From: Rhizobium sp. PDO1-076
GTDB taxonomy: Bacteria > Pseudomonadota > Alphaproteobacteria > Rhizobiales > Rhizobiaceae
Direction: 5' to 3'
NCBI RefSeq assembly: GCF_000247475.1
Contig: NZ_AHZC01000055.1
Coordinates: forward strand, 1-61,701
DNA: 61,701 nt
The translations under genes were made by a program, and so were the position numbers. Positions within the stretch are counted from its first letter, which is position 1. Every line of letters starts with the position of its first letter. Below the pieces are notes generated by a model, which was not told the DNA's origin, made no database searches, and saw nothing but the letters and a program-made list of their open reading frames with translations. Of this stretch, positions 42,403 to 52,652 are shown one piece after another.

Positions 42403-43677
42403 GTGTTGGCGACACATCAAGCCGCAATAATCCTGCTCGTGATCAATCTCGGCCTGCTCTGGCTGATGATGGCAGCACCGCTTGGCCGCCGCACCATCCG
42501 CGTCAGCCGCACGGTGCGCAAGCGCCCGGAGGATCTGTGGAACATCACCCGGCCGGCCGGCGCCTTGACCGATTGGCACCCGTCGGTCATCGCCGTCGAA
42601 CCGGTGGCAGGACATCCGGACCGTGTCGAATTCGCCTACCGCCAACCGGACCGCAACGGCAAGCCGACAAAGCGGACCATGATCGTCGACCGTGCCTCGA
42701 TGAATGCCAATGGCAGTTTCGCCTGCGATCTGCGCGTGGTCTCCGACAGCACGCTGGACCAATCCTTCTGGGCCGGATACCGAGAAAGCCGCCAGATCGA
42801 ACCGGCAGAACAGGGTGCGCTGGTCACGTTCGAACAAACCGACAGTTATCGGGGACTTGCCTTCTACCTGCTGCGCCTGTTTTCCATACGCCGCGAACTG
42901 CAGGCTCTGGACGATCACGTCGAGGGACGCGTGCATACCGGCAGAACCCATATCGAACACCCGTTCTGGCAGACGCTGCTGGTCATCGCCTCCACCCTGC
43001 TGCTCTGGCCGTTTTTCGGCCTCAACCCGGCCGGTCTGATGATCTCCACCTTCCTGACCCTAGTCATCGTGCTGCACGAGCTTGGCCACGTGGTCGCCTA
43101 TCGCGCCTTCGGCCATCCGAGCGTGCGCATGGTCTTCATCCCGTTCCTCGGCGGCATCGCAATCGGCGGGCGGCCCTATAACAGCCTGTTCGAAGTCGCC
43201 ACCTGTGCGCTCATGGGCGCCGGCGTATCGGCTCTGCTGGTCCCGATCATCGTCGCGGGGCATCAGTCGGTGCTGGGCTTTCCCCACCACATGGCAACGG
43301 AAGGACCGATCCTGATCTTTCTGGTGATCCTCGGCGCCTTCAATTTGCTCAACCTCTTGCCTACCTACCGCTTCGATGGCGGCCAGGTCCTGCGGCAGAT
43401 CTTCGTCAGTCAGAAAATGCTGGCGCTGGGCAGTTTCGGGATTACCGGCGTGATCTTGTGGACCTGCTGGCGCATTGGCCTGCCCTCGATGGTGCTAGTG
43501 TCAGGGCTGGCGATTTTCACGCTGCTGAGCATGATCCGGACCCGCACGATCAAGCCGCGCCACGAACTGATCCCGATGTCCGGACCGGAACGGCTGATGA
43601 CCGGGTTCGGCCTCTATTCGGCAATCTCCATCCATGCCTATGCGGTGATCTATGCCTGCGACAGGCTGTTTGGCTGA
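42403..43677 (+). CDS. M50-family site-2-type membrane metalloprotease with SRPBCC-like domain
   Basis: 424 residues from GTG 42403, with AGGAGA just upstream. After one N-terminal helix comes a polyketide-cyclase-like (SRPBCC) domain (about 30-165: ITRPAGALTDWHPSVIAVEP). A multi-spanning membrane part follows with the zinc site HELGH (225-229) and the third-ligand motif YRFDGGQ (Asp about 325). Site-2 proteases cut membrane-spanning substrates such as anti-sigma factors. The fusion to SRPBCC is unusual for characterised members. Substrate unknown. Confidence 0.85.
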   Translation: MLATHQAAIILLVINLGLLWLMMAAPLGRRTIRVSRTVRKRPEDLWNITRPAGALTDWHPSVIAVEPVAGHPDRVEFAYRQPDRNGKPTKRTMIVDRASMNANGSFACDLRVVSDSTLDQSFWAGYRESRQIEPAEQGALVTFEQTDSYRGLAFYLLRLFSIRRELQALDDHVEGRVHTGRTHIEHPFWQTLLVIASTLLLWPFFGLNPAGLMISTFLTLVIVLHELGHVVAYRAFGHPSVRMVFIPFLGGIAIGGRPYNSLFEVATCALMGAGVSALLVPIIVAGHQSVLGFPHHMATEGPILIFLVILGAFNLLNLLPTYRFDGGQVLRQIFVSQKMLALGSFGITGVILWTCWRIGLPSMVLVSGLAIFTLLSMIRTRTIKPRHELIPMSGPERLMTGFGLYSAISIHAYAVIYACDRLFG

Positions 43678-43757
43678 GCCCGGCACAGGGTGAGGAAAAT
43701 CGTCTGACACGGGATACTGATCTTGACTTCAAGGCCCGAACTGGCTCCAAAAGAGCC

Positions 43758-44387
43758 ATGAAAACCGACAATCCCATTCTGCCGCTCGGCTACTCCGCCC
43801 TTCCCGCCGGCACCATCGCCAATGTCGTCACCTGCCTCGAAATGCGCCAGAGGCTCGAATCTGCAAAGCCAACGGCAGCCCCAGATCTGGCGCTTGAGCG
43901 CTGGATCGATGTCGACCTTGACCAGTATCGCAGCCTGTTTCGCCGCGTCGGCGAAGACTGGATGTGGGTATCGCGGCTGATCATGCCGGATGACGAGCTG
44001 AGGACCACCCTTGCCGATCCCGGTATCGAGCTCTTCGCCGCGATGAAAGACGGGGCGCCGGTCGGCATCCTTGAACTCGATTTCCGCGAGCCTGGCGAAT
44101 GCGAACTGGTCTTCTTCGGCCTCGTACCGGAAGCGATCGGCCAGGGCGCCGGCCGCTGGCTGATGAACCAGGCGCTGGACAAGGCCTGGGCAAAGCCGAT
44201 CACCAGGCTCTGGCTGCACACCTGCCATTTCGATCATCCGGGCGCCATCACCTTCTATCGCCGCTCCGGCTTCGAGCCCTACGGCACCTTTGTCGAGGTG
44301 ACCGAGGACCCGCGCCTGACCGGCAAGATGCGCATCGACGCGGCGCAGCACGTGCCACTGATCCGGCCGGTCGATCCGGTTTTGTAA
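43758..44387 (+). CDS. GNAT-family N-acetyltransferase
   Basis: 209 residues from ATG 43758. The acetyl-CoA binding region LVFFGLVPEAIGQGAGRWLM and the strand-helix end ITFYRRSGFEPYGTFVEV define the GNAT fold. The N-terminal extension (LPAGTIANVVTCLEMRQR) is shared by a rhizobial subgroup. Substrate unknown. Confidence 0.88.
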   Translation: MKTDNPILPLGYSALPAGTIANVVTCLEMRQRLESAKPTAAPDLALERWIDVDLDQYRSLFRRVGEDWMWVSRLIMPDDELRTTLADPGIELFAAMKDGAPVGILELDFREPGECELVFFGLVPEAIGQGAGRWLMNQALDKAWAKPITRLWLHTCHFDHPGAITFYRRSGFEPYGTFVEVTEDPRLTGKMRIDAAQHVPLIRPVDPVL

Positions 44388-44422
44388 GCGCTACCATCAC
44401 AAAAGCGGCGGCGAACCAAAAA

Positions 44423-44456
44423 GCGGGCCAAAGGCCCTTGAGCGTCCTTGGCCCGC
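44423..44456. terminator. Hairpin between the GNAT gene and frmA
   Basis: GCGGGCCAAAGG pairs with CCTTGGCCCGC with one bulge. On the minus strand it is followed by TTTTT, so it would work best against antisense transcription; on the plus strand it lacks a T tract. Confidence 0.4.
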
Positions 44457-44499
44457 CGTGCCAATGTCGCGCCGACACATCAGCTAGGGAGAATATACC

Positions 44500-45626
<1,127 letters not shown>

Positions 45627-45627
<1 letters not shown>

Positions 45628-46100
45628 TGACTGCGGAAAGCTACCGGGTCGATGCGCGGAGACTGGAAGACTTCTCCGCGCTGGAACTGCACGACCTGCT
45701 GAAGATGCGGGTCGATGTCTTTGTGGTGGAGCAGAAATGCCCCTATCCGGAGATCGACGGCAAGGACAAGCATGCCCTGCATCTGCGGCTGATGCAGGAC
45801 AATGATCTGCTGGCAGCCGCCAGGATCTTTGCGCCCGCAGAAGCCGCTGGCCCGGCCAAGATCGGCCGGGTCGTGGTGTCGCCAGCGCACCGCGGCAAGC
45901 GGCTTGGCGATGCGGTGATGCGCGAGGCGATCACGCTCTGCGAGGAACGTTTCCCCGCCTGCACCATTGCCCTGTCGGCTCAGAGCCATCTGAAGGCATT
46001 CTACGCCTCCTTCGGCTTCGAGGCCTGTTCGGCGGAATATTTGGAAGACGGCATTCCGCATGTCGATATGTTCCGCCCCACCAAGGTCGCCGTAAACTGA
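45627..46100 (+). CDS. ElaA-like GNAT acetyltransferase
   Basis: 157 residues: LHDLLKMRVDVFVVEQKCPY, PEIDGKDKHALHL, KIGRVVVSPAHRGKRLGDAV, LKAFYASFGFEACSAEYLED. The LRxxVFVVEQxCPYxExDGxD opening is the ElaA signature. It starts within the frmA stop (TGATG) and is therefore co-translated with it. Substrate unknown. Confidence 0.9.
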
Positions 46101-46131
46101 CCATGCGGCCGATGTGCCGGGAAACCATTTG

Positions 46132-46572
46132 ATGATCTATGTCGACGCCGATGCCTGCCCGGTAAAGCCGGAAATCCTCAAAGTGGCCGAACGTCACAAT
46201 ATGGAGGTGACCTTCGTCGCCAATTCCGGCCTGCGTCCGTCGCGCGACCCGATGGTGAAGAATGTCATCGTCTCCAGCGGCTTTGACGCGGCCGACGACT
46301 GGATTGCCGAACGCGCCGGCCCCGAGGACATCGTCATCACCGCCGACGTACCGCTGGCCGGCCGCTGCGTGGCGGCGGGCGCGCAGGTCACCGGCCCGAC
46401 CGGCCGGGTTTTCGACGTTGCCAATATCGGCATGGCGACCGCGATGCGCGATCTCGGCGCCCATCTGCGCGAGACCGGCGAGAGCAAGGGCTACAATGCC
46501 GCGTTTTCGCCGCGCGACCGATCGGCCTTCCTCGAAACGCTTGACAGGCTCTGCCGCCGCCTCAAGAAGTGA
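46132..46572 (+). CDS. yaiI: YaiI/YqxD (UPF0178) family protein
   Basis: 146 residues: MIYVDADACPVKPEILKVAE, VANSGLRPSRDP, GFDAADDWIAERAGPEDIVI, TADVPLAGRCVAAGA. A PIN-like fold with conserved Asp residues, presumed nuclease, uncharacterised. GGGAA precedes ATG 46132. It lies between the two formaldehyde genes. Confidence 0.92.
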   Translation: MIYVDADACPVKPEILKVAERHNMEVTFVANSGLRPSRDPMVKNVIVSSGFDAADDWIAERAGPEDIVITADVPLAGRCVAAGAQVTGPTGRVFDVANIGMATAMRDLGAHLRETGESKGYNAAFSPRDRSAFLETLDRLCRRLKK

Positions 46573-46615
46573 CGACGCCCACCCGGGCTATCGTCAGGCA
46601 TCACCGGATGAACCG

Positions 46616-47281
46616 ATGACACAAGAGCGCAACTGGATCCTCAATCACCGCTACAGCAGTTTCATGGGTGCCGGTGCGCTGACCCTGATCGCCCTGCCGG
46701 TAATCGCGCGCCTGGAGCCATCGATTGCCGTCGAAGGACCGGCGATCGTATTTTTCATCACCTATCTGACGCTCGCTTGGTCGCGACTGCGGCGCCTGAC
46801 GCCGGCCTTTCTGCGCCAGCATGCCGAGACAGCGGATGCCCCGGCCTTCGTCATATTGGTCGTCACAGCGCTCGCCATCGTGGCCGCCATCGGATCCCTG
46901 TTCGCCGTGCTCAATCGCGACGTCAAAGGCGGCCAGCTGGAACTGTTCACGGCTGCCGGATCGGTCATTTTCGGCTGGCTGACCATCCACACGATGGCGG
47001 CGATGCATTATGCCCATGTCTTCTGGAAGCCCGACCCGACAACCAAGGGCAGCCACCCTGCCCATCGCGGCGGGCTCGAGTTTCCAGGATCACCGGAACC
47101 GTGCGGCCATGACTTCGTCTATTTCGCCCTGGTCATCGGCATGACGGCGCAGACCGCCGATGTTGGGATCACCAGCACGGCCATGCGCAAGCTCAACATG
47201 ATCCACGCCACCACCTCCTATTTTTTCAACACCGTGCTGATCGCCGCGGCCGTCAATGCGGCCGTCGCGCTCGCCGGTTGA
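46616..47281 (+). CDS. DUF1345 membrane protein
   Basis: 221 residues with about five membrane segments and the DUF1345 motifs LTIHTMAAMHYAHVFWKP, HRGGLEFPGSPEPCGHDFVY and FALVIGMTAQTADVGITSTA. Inner-membrane protein of unknown role, between yaiI and fghA. Confidence 0.9.
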   Translation: MTQERNWILNHRYSSFMGAGALTLIALPVIARLEPSIAVEGPAIVFFITYLTLAWSRLRRLTPAFLRQHAETADAPAFVILVVTALAIVAAIGSLFAVLNRDVKGGQLELFTAAGSVIFGWLTIHTMAAMHYAHVFWKPDPTTKGSHPAHRGGLEFPGSPEPCGHDFVYFALVIGMTAQTADVGITSTAMRKLNMIHATTSYFFNTVLIAAAVNAAVALAG

Positions 47282-47320
47282 TCGACCGACACGACCCACA
47301 GGACACCACAAGGAAGACCG

Positions 47321-48154
47321 ATGAAGATTCTTTCCCAGAACACTGCCTTCGGCGGCATGCAGGGCGTCTTTTCCCATGACAGCGAAATCACCGGGACCGA
47401 GATGACCTTCGCCGTCTTCGTGCCGCCCCAGGCGATTACCGAGAAACGCCCTGTGCTCTGGTATTTGTCCGGGCTGACTTGCAGCCATGCCAATGTGATG
47501 GAGAAAGGCGAATACCGCCGCATGGCCGCCGAACTCGGCCTGATCATCGTCTGCCCGGATACCAGCCCGCGCGGCAACGACGTGCCGGACGAGTTGACCA
47601 ACTGGAAGATGGGCAAGGGTGCCGGCATGTATCTGAATGCCACCGAAATGCCCTGGGCGGAACACTACCAGATGTATTCCTACATCACCGAGGAACTGCC
47701 GGCGCTGATCGCCGAACAGTTCCGCGCCGACATGGACCGCCAGGGCATATTCGGCCATTCGATGGGCGGCCACGGCGCCATGACCATCGCCCTGAAGAAC
47801 CCCGACCGCTACAGGAGCTGCTCGGCCTTCGCCCCAATCGTCAATCCGCTGACCGCCGACTGGACGCAGGACGCGTTCGAAAAATACATCGGCCCGGACC
47901 GGGCGAAATGGCGGCAATACGATGCCTGCGCGCTGGTCGAGGATGGCGCCCGATTCCCGGAATTCCTCATCGATCAGGGCAAGGCCGACAGTTTCCTCGA
48001 AACCGGACTGGCGCCATGGCTGTTCGAAGAGGCGATCAAGGGCACCGATATCGGCCTGACGCTCAGGATGCACGAGCGCTACGACCATTCCTACTACTTC
48101 ATCTCAACCTTCATGGAGGATCACCTGAAGTGGCATGCGGAGCGACTGGCATAG
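47321..48154 (+). CDS. fghA: S-formylglutathione hydrolase
   Basis: 277 residues. Esterase of the glutathione-dependent formaldehyde pathway; it releases formate and glutathione. The alpha/beta-hydrolase nucleophile elbow is GHSMGGHGAMT (Ser about 146). LSGLTCSHANVMEKGEYRR and DTSPRGNDVPDE are typical of the family (esterase D). Ribosome site AAGGAAGACCG. With frmA it completes detoxification of formaldehyde to formate. Confidence 0.96.
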   Translation: MKILSQNTAFGGMQGVFSHDSEITGTEMTFAVFVPPQAITEKRPVLWYLSGLTCSHANVMEKGEYRRMAAELGLIIVCPDTSPRGNDVPDELTNWKMGKGAGMYLNATEMPWAEHYQMYSYITEELPALIAEQFRADMDRQGIFGHSMGGHGAMTIALKNPDRYRSCSAFAPIVNPLTADWTQDAFEKYIGPDRAKWRQYDACALVEDGARFPEFLIDQGKADSFLETGLAPWLFEEAIKGTDIGLTLRMHERYDHSYYFISTFMEDHLKWHAERLA

Positions 48155-48193
48155 GCGCATTCGCATGCCCGTTGCCTGCAGCGAAGTCCTTCG

Positions 48194-48535
48194 TCAGTGA
48201 AAGGCACGCACCTCGACCGGCGCGCGACAGGCAATGGCGGCTTTGCGGCCCCATGCCAGCGCATCGTCGATGTCGGCAGCTTCCAGCACCCAGAAGCCGC
48301 CGACATGCTCGGTGGTCTGCAGATAAGGTCCATCGCTGGTGAGGACCGCGCCGTCAGGCTGCGGCGTTAGCGATGTCGCGCGGATTGCTGGGTGCAGGCC
48401 GCCGACGAAAATCCGGATCCCGGCGGCCACCATCTCGTCGTTGAGCGCGTCGATGTCGCGCGACATCGCCTCGTCCTCGGCGATCGATGGATCGTAGTCG
48501 TCGGGGTGATGAATGGCCACCAGATACCGCGTCAT
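48194..48535 (-). CDS. YCII-related (DGPF-domain) small protein
   Basis: 113 residues: MTRYLVAIHHPDDYDPSIAE, AVLTSDGPYLQTTEHVGGFW, VLEAADIDDALAWGRKA. This is the YCII/DGPF ferredoxin-like fold, often near ECF sigma factors, but none is here. GAAAGGAGACGTC precedes the ATG. Function unknown. Confidence 0.9.
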   Translation of the reverse strand: MTRYLVAIHHPDDYDPSIAEDEAMSRDIDALNDEMVAAGIRIFVGGLHPAIRATSLTPQPDGAVLTSDGPYLQTTEHVGGFWVLEAADIDDALAWGRKAAIACRAPVEVRAFH

Positions 48536-48603
48536 GACGTCTCCTTTCAGCGGCTATCACCGGTTCGCAAGCGCTTGCTGCCCGGATCGGGCCGGCGTTG
48601 GTT

Positions 48604-50214
48604 TCATAATCTGCGATAGAGAAAATGGTCGAAATCGGCCGGTTTTGCCCGGCCGGTAATGTCGAAGGCGAACATGCCGGCAAAAGCGCCGGTAAACGAG
48701 CCATGCTCGCCAAAGCCGCCTTCGTCCGAGACGACGCCGGCATCCAGAACCGGCCCGACTGAATGCCAATCCGCCGATCCCGACAGCCGCCAGAAGAATT
48801 GCAGGTCGTTATCGACGATGTCCATCGCAAGGTCGACCGGACCGTTACCAATCGCGATTCCCTGGCCGATCGGGAATGTCAGTTTGCCGGCCGGGTAGTC
48901 ACCCGGAACCGAGAGAATGATCAGGCAACGGCCGAGTTCCTCGTCGGTCGAAATGCCGAGCGCGTGGAACTTGTAGCGATTGTAATAATGGGTGATGCCG
49001 GCAACTTGCTGATAGGTTTCGGGCGAAAAATCGAGCCGCGTTTCGACGCGAAATCGATGATGCTCCTGCCGACGGGCAACCAGCGCCTGCTCGAACCACG
49101 AACCGATGCTTTCGCGGCCAAACAGACGCAGATGCCCTGCCCGCTGCGTGAGGCTGAAGATGCGGTCCGGCTCGGGCGTACGCAGCCACTGAAACTCAGG
49201 CGGCAGCCCGGAAGTGTCGAAAGTCCGCAGGATCTCGTCCGGTTCGGGCTGCTTTACCGCCCCCTTCAACGCCGGCACCTCGACCGCAGGCACGACGCCG
49301 CCCTGTTCGAGATAGAGCCAGCCGTCGTCCTTCCAGACGCATTTCTGTAAGGCGGTCTCACGCCCGAGCGTGCAGCGGCGTTTCGGCGCAAGCGGCCGGC
49401 CGCAAAGATGGGTGTGATAGGCCTCGCCCTCCGGCGTCTCGACATACTGGCCATGGCCAGAACGCTGCAGCACGGCCTCGGGATTGTCCTTCGACGTGAT
49501 CAGATACTGGTTCGGATGCAATTGGTAAGGGCCGTCGATGCTGCGCGAGCGCGCCATGGTGACGGCGTGTTCGTAGCCGGTTCCGCCCTCGGCGGTGGTC
49601 AGGTAGTACCAGCCATTGCGCTTGAACAGATGCGGCGCCTCGACCAGCCCGAGCGGGCTTCCGGCAAAAATATTGCGGATCGGACCGATTAGTTTGCCGG
49701 ATTTGGAATCCCATTCCTGCAGCAGGATCCCGTCGAAGGCCGGATGTTTGCCGATCGTGTTGTTCGCCTTCCCCCGGTGGTTCCACTGCATGTTGACGAA
49801 CCACTTGCGGCCGTCGTCATCGTGGAACAGCGACGGATCGAAACCCGACGAATTGACATAGACCGGATCGGACCAGGGGCCTTCGATCGTCGGTGACGTA
49901 ACGATGTAGTTATGCGCATCCTTGAAGCTGCCTTCGAAGCGCTTGACGTCGGTATAAACCAGCCAGAACAGACCATCCGCATGGGACAGGCACGGCGCCC
50001 AGACACCACAACTGTCGGGATTGCCACGCATGTCCAGCTGGCTTGCCCGGCTGAGCGGACGCGACACCAGCGTCCAGTTGGCCAGATCCCGGGAATGATG
50101 GATCTGCACGCCCGGATACCATTCGAAAGTCGAGGTGGCGATGTAATAATCCTCGCCGACACGGATAAAGGACGGGTCCGGATTGAAGCCGGGCAGAATG
50201 GGGTTCTTGATCAT
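48604..50214 (-). CDS. Glycoside hydrolase family 43, probable beta-xylosidase
   Basis: 536 residues. The five-blade propeller starts NPILPGFNPDPSFIRVGEDY with the catalytic base Asp, followed by FEWYPGVQIHHSRDLANWTL. The pKa-modulating Asp is in SSGFDPSLFHDDDGRKWFVN and the acid Glu in GLVEAPHLFKRNGWYYL. A C-terminal beta-sandwich domain (YNRYKFHALGISTDEE) is typical of GH43 beta-xylosidases. No signal peptide, so it acts in the cytoplasm on imported oligosaccharide. It is the distal gene of the sugar locus, separated from the aldo/keto reductase by a repeat element. Confidence 0.93.
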   Translation of the reverse strand: MIKNPILPGFNPDPSFIRVGEDYYIATSTFEWYPGVQIHHSRDLANWTLVSRPLSRASQLDMRGNPDSCGVWAPCLSHADGLFWLVYTDVKRFEGSFKDAHNYIVTSPTIEGPWSDPVYVNSSGFDPSLFHDDDGRKWFVNMQWNHRGKANNTIGKHPAFDGILLQEWDSKSGKLIGPIRNIFAGSPLGLVEAPHLFKRNGWYYLTTAEGGTGYEHAVTMARSRSIDGPYQLHPNQYLITSKDNPEAVLQRSGHGQYVETPEGEAYHTHLCGRPLAPKRRCTLGRETALQKCVWKDDGWLYLEQGGVVPAVEVPALKGAVKQPEPDEILRTFDTSGLPPEFQWLRTPEPDRIFSLTQRAGHLRLFGRESIGSWFEQALVARRQEHHRFRVETRLDFSPETYQQVAGITHYYNRYKFHALGISTDEELGRCLIILSVPGDYPAGKLTFPIGQGIAIGNGPVDLAMDIVDNDLQFFWRLSGSADWHSVGPVLDAGVVSDEGGFGEHGSFTGAFAGMFAFDITGRAKPADFDHFLYRRL

Positions 50215-50239
50215 CTGTGTCTCCTCCTCCGCAGTTACC

Positions 50240-50406
50240 TCTCCCCCTGCGGGAGAGGAAGAAAAATCAGAGCCTTAGCCGCAGGCTAAGCTCTAGATTT
50301 TTCAAGAGAGGGGCATGCCAGCCTGACCTGCCCCTCTCTTGGGATTTCTAGCACTTAGCTGTCGCTAAGCTGCTGAAATCCCATTCTCCCCCGCAAGGGG
50401 GGAGAG
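50240..50406. repeat. Palindromic intergenic element (RIME-like)
   Basis: About 170 bases hold a row of hairpins: GAAAAATC.../...GATTTTTC at 50261-50303 with an inner CTTAGCC/GGCTAAG stem; a perfect 12-bp AAGAGAGGGGCA/TGCCCCTCTCTT at 50304-50340; and GGGATTTC/GAAATCCC at 50341-50382 with inner CTTAGC/GCTAAG. The ends carry CTCTCCCCC and GGGGGGAGAG, inverted to each other. This matches the style of short palindromic mosaic elements such as RIME that are dispersed in Rhizobiaceae genomes. It may also cut GH43 expression. Confidence 0.75.
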
Positions 50407-50410
50407 AGTG

Positions 50411-51463
50411 TTACTTCTTCTTGCGCGCCGGTCCCTTGCGCTCCGCCGACGCTGCCCACAGGTTGATGTCGGCATCCTTGGCAAAGACATCGATTTCGGC
50501 CAGTTCCTCGGCAGTGAAATCGGGCTTCTCGATCGCCTTAACGCAATCCTCTACCTGGCTTGGCTTGGACGCGCCGATCAGCGCCGTGGTGATATGTCCG
50601 CCGCGTAGCACCCAGGCAAGCGCCATCTGGGCGAGCGTCTGGCCGCGGCGTTCAGCAATGCGGTTGAGGCCGCGGATGTTCTCGATATTGCGCTCGGTGA
50701 GGAAGTCGGGATTGAGCGACTTGTCCTGCGCCGCCCGGCTGCCTTCCGGAACGCCGCCGAGATATTTCGCCGTCAGCATGCCCTGGGCGAGCGGCGAAAA
50801 TACGATCGAACCGACGCCAAGTTCTTCCAGCGTATCGACCAGCCCGTCTTCCTCGATCCAGCGGTTGATCATCGAATAGCTCGGCTGGTGGATGAGCAGC
50901 GGCGTGCCGAGGCTTTTCAGGATGTCATAAGCTTCGCGCGTGCGCTTCGAATTGTAGGACGAGATACCGACATACTGCGCCCTGCCCGACCGGACGATGT
51001 GATCGAGCGCGCCGCAGGTTTCCTCCAGCGGCGTATCGGGATCGAAGCGGTGCGAGTAGAAGATGTCGACATAGTCGAGCCCCAGCCGCTTCAGGCTCTG
51101 GTCGCAGGACGCGATCATGTATTTGCGGCTGCCCCATTCGCCATAGGGACCCGGCCACATGTTGTAGCCAGCCTTGGACGAGATGATCATCTCGTCACGC
51201 AACCCTCGAAAATCCGTGCGCAGGATCTCGCCAAAGGCGCTTTCGGCCGAACCCGCAGGCGGGCCGTAATTGTTGGCGAGATCGAAATGTGTGATCCCCA
51301 GGTCGAAGGCCTTGCGGCAGATCGCCTGCTTGGTCTGGTGCGGCGTGTCATCGCCGAAATTGTGCCACAGACCGAGCGAGATCGACGGCAGCTTGAGGCC
51401 GCTTTTCCCGCAACGGTTATAGGTCATCCGCGCGTAGCGGTCTTCGGCTGGGGTCCAGGTCAT
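50411..51463 (-). CDS. Aldo/keto reductase, L-glyceraldehyde-3-phosphate reductase-like (YghZ)
   Basis: 350 residues. The catalytic tetrad is visible: Asp/Tyr in THFDLANNYGPPAGSAE, Lys in MIISSKAGYNMWPGPYGEWG and His in DIFYSHRFDPDTPLEET. The GPYGEWGSRKY and HQPSYSMINRWIE motifs identify the YghZ/MgrA subgroup. In this locus it may reduce a sugar-derived aldehyde. GGAGGAAAGAC precedes the ATG; 30 bases separate it from the Gfo/Idh gene. Confidence 0.92.
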   Translation of the reverse strand: MTWTPAEDRYARMTYNRCGKSGLKLPSISLGLWHNFGDDTPHQTKQAICRKAFDLGITHFDLANNYGPPAGSAESAFGEILRTDFRGLRDEMIISSKAGYNMWPGPYGEWGSRKYMIASCDQSLKRLGLDYVDIFYSHRFDPDTPLEETCGALDHIVRSGRAQYVGISSYNSKRTREAYDILKSLGTPLLIHQPSYSMINRWIEEDGLVDTLEELGVGSIVFSPLAQGMLTAKYLGGVPEGSRAAQDKSLNPDFLTERNIENIRGLNRIAERRGQTLAQMALAWVLRGGHITTALIGASKPSQVEDCVKAIEKPDFTAEELAEIDVFAKDADINLWAASAERKGPARKKK

Positions 51464-51493
51464 GTCTTTCCTCCGGAATGCTGATGCAATCGC

Positions 51494-52627
51494 TTAGCGA
51501 AGCAGCGCTTGCGCCTCTTCTATCCCGAGAGCAGCCGGTTGGGTACATGTCGTCGTCAACGTGATGAAATTTCCGGTCTCGCCCGACTTCAGGATCGAGG
51601 TCATCACATCCACGCCATGCAGCGCCCGATCGAGCGAGCAGCGCGCGTCACGGCCTTCGAGGATGGCGATTGCCATGTCGGCCAGACCGGCGGTGCGGTA
51701 GTTGGCGCGTGCACCCTGCGGGCTTTCCTGATTGTTGACGCCGAACGGATGATCCCAGCCATCGAGCGGCTGGATATTCTTGTCGCGCCCTGATGCCTCG
51801 ACGGCGCCGCCGAAGAAATTCGGATCGGGTACGTAGAGCGAGCCCTCTGTGCCGTAAAGCTCCATATTGGCATGGCGGTGCGACCAGACATCCCAGCTCG
51901 CAGACAGCGTGATCGTCGCGCCGTTCTCGAATTCCAGCAGCGCATGGATATTCGTCGGCGTCTTCACCGGAATGGTTTCACCTGCACGCGGATGGCTGGT
52001 GATGGTGCGCGTTTCGCTCGCCATCGAGGTCAGGGCCGCGACCCGCCTCACCGGGCCGATCAGGTTGACGAGATTGGCGATGTAGTAAGGGCCAAGATCG
52101 AGGATCGGGCCACCGCCAGGCAGGAAGAAGAAATCGGGATTGGGATGCCACATCTCCATGCCCGGGCTCATCACATGGCAGGTGCCGGAGGTGACCCGGC
52201 CGATACCGCCCTTCTCGATATGGGCGCGTGCCAGCTGATGCGAACCGCCAAGGAAGGTGTCCGGCGCGCAACCGACGGATAAGCCCTTGTCGCGGGCGAT
52301 CCGGCGCAGGTCTTCGCCCTGTTCGAGCGTCAGCACCAGGGGTTTTTCCGAATAGACGTGTTTGCCCGCCTCAAGGATGCGCTTGGAGACACTGTAATGC
52401 GCATCGGGGATGGTCAGGTTGACGATGATATCGAGTTCGTCATTGGCGAGCAGCTCATCGAGCGTCTGTGCCTTGACGCCGTATTCGTCGGCCCGAAGTT
52501 CGGCCGCATTCATGTTGAGGTCACTGCAGGCCAGCACTCTCAGCCCCCGGAAGAGCGGTGCCAGCGAGAAATAGGTGGTCGAGATATTGCCGCATCCGAT
52601 GATGCCGACGCCGAGTTCGCGTGCCAT
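51494..52627 (-). CDS. Gfo/Idh/MocA-family oxidoreductase
   Basis: 377 residues. The N-terminal Rossmann fold opens VGIIGCGNISTTYFSLAPLF; the EKP motif (VYSEKPLVLTLEQGEDL) carries the catalytic Lys, and GGGPILDLGPYYIANLVNLI is the family's C-terminal hallmark. It oxidises or reduces a sugar or inositol-like substrate with NAD(P). It lies in a four-gene set with an isomerase and a beta-mannosidase, which suggests processing of the released sugar. Confidence 0.94.
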   Translation of the reverse strand: MARELGVGIIGCGNISTTYFSLAPLFRGLRVLACSDLNMNAAELRADEYGVKAQTLDELLANDELDIIVNLTIPDAHYSVSKRILEAGKHVYSEKPLVLTLEQGEDLRRIARDKGLSVGCAPDTFLGGSHQLARAHIEKGGIGRVTSGTCHVMSPGMEMWHPNPDFFFLPGGGPILDLGPYYIANLVNLIGPVRRVAALTSMASETRTITSHPRAGETIPVKTPTNIHALLEFENGATITLSASWDVWSHRHANMELYGTEGSLYVPDPNFFGGAVEASGRDKNIQPLDGWDHPFGVNNQESPQGARANYRTAGLADMAIAILEGRDARCSLDRALHGVDVMTSILKSGETGNFITLTTTCTQPAALGIEEAQALLR

Positions 52628-52652
52628 GGGAAATGTCCTGCTTTGATAGGGA

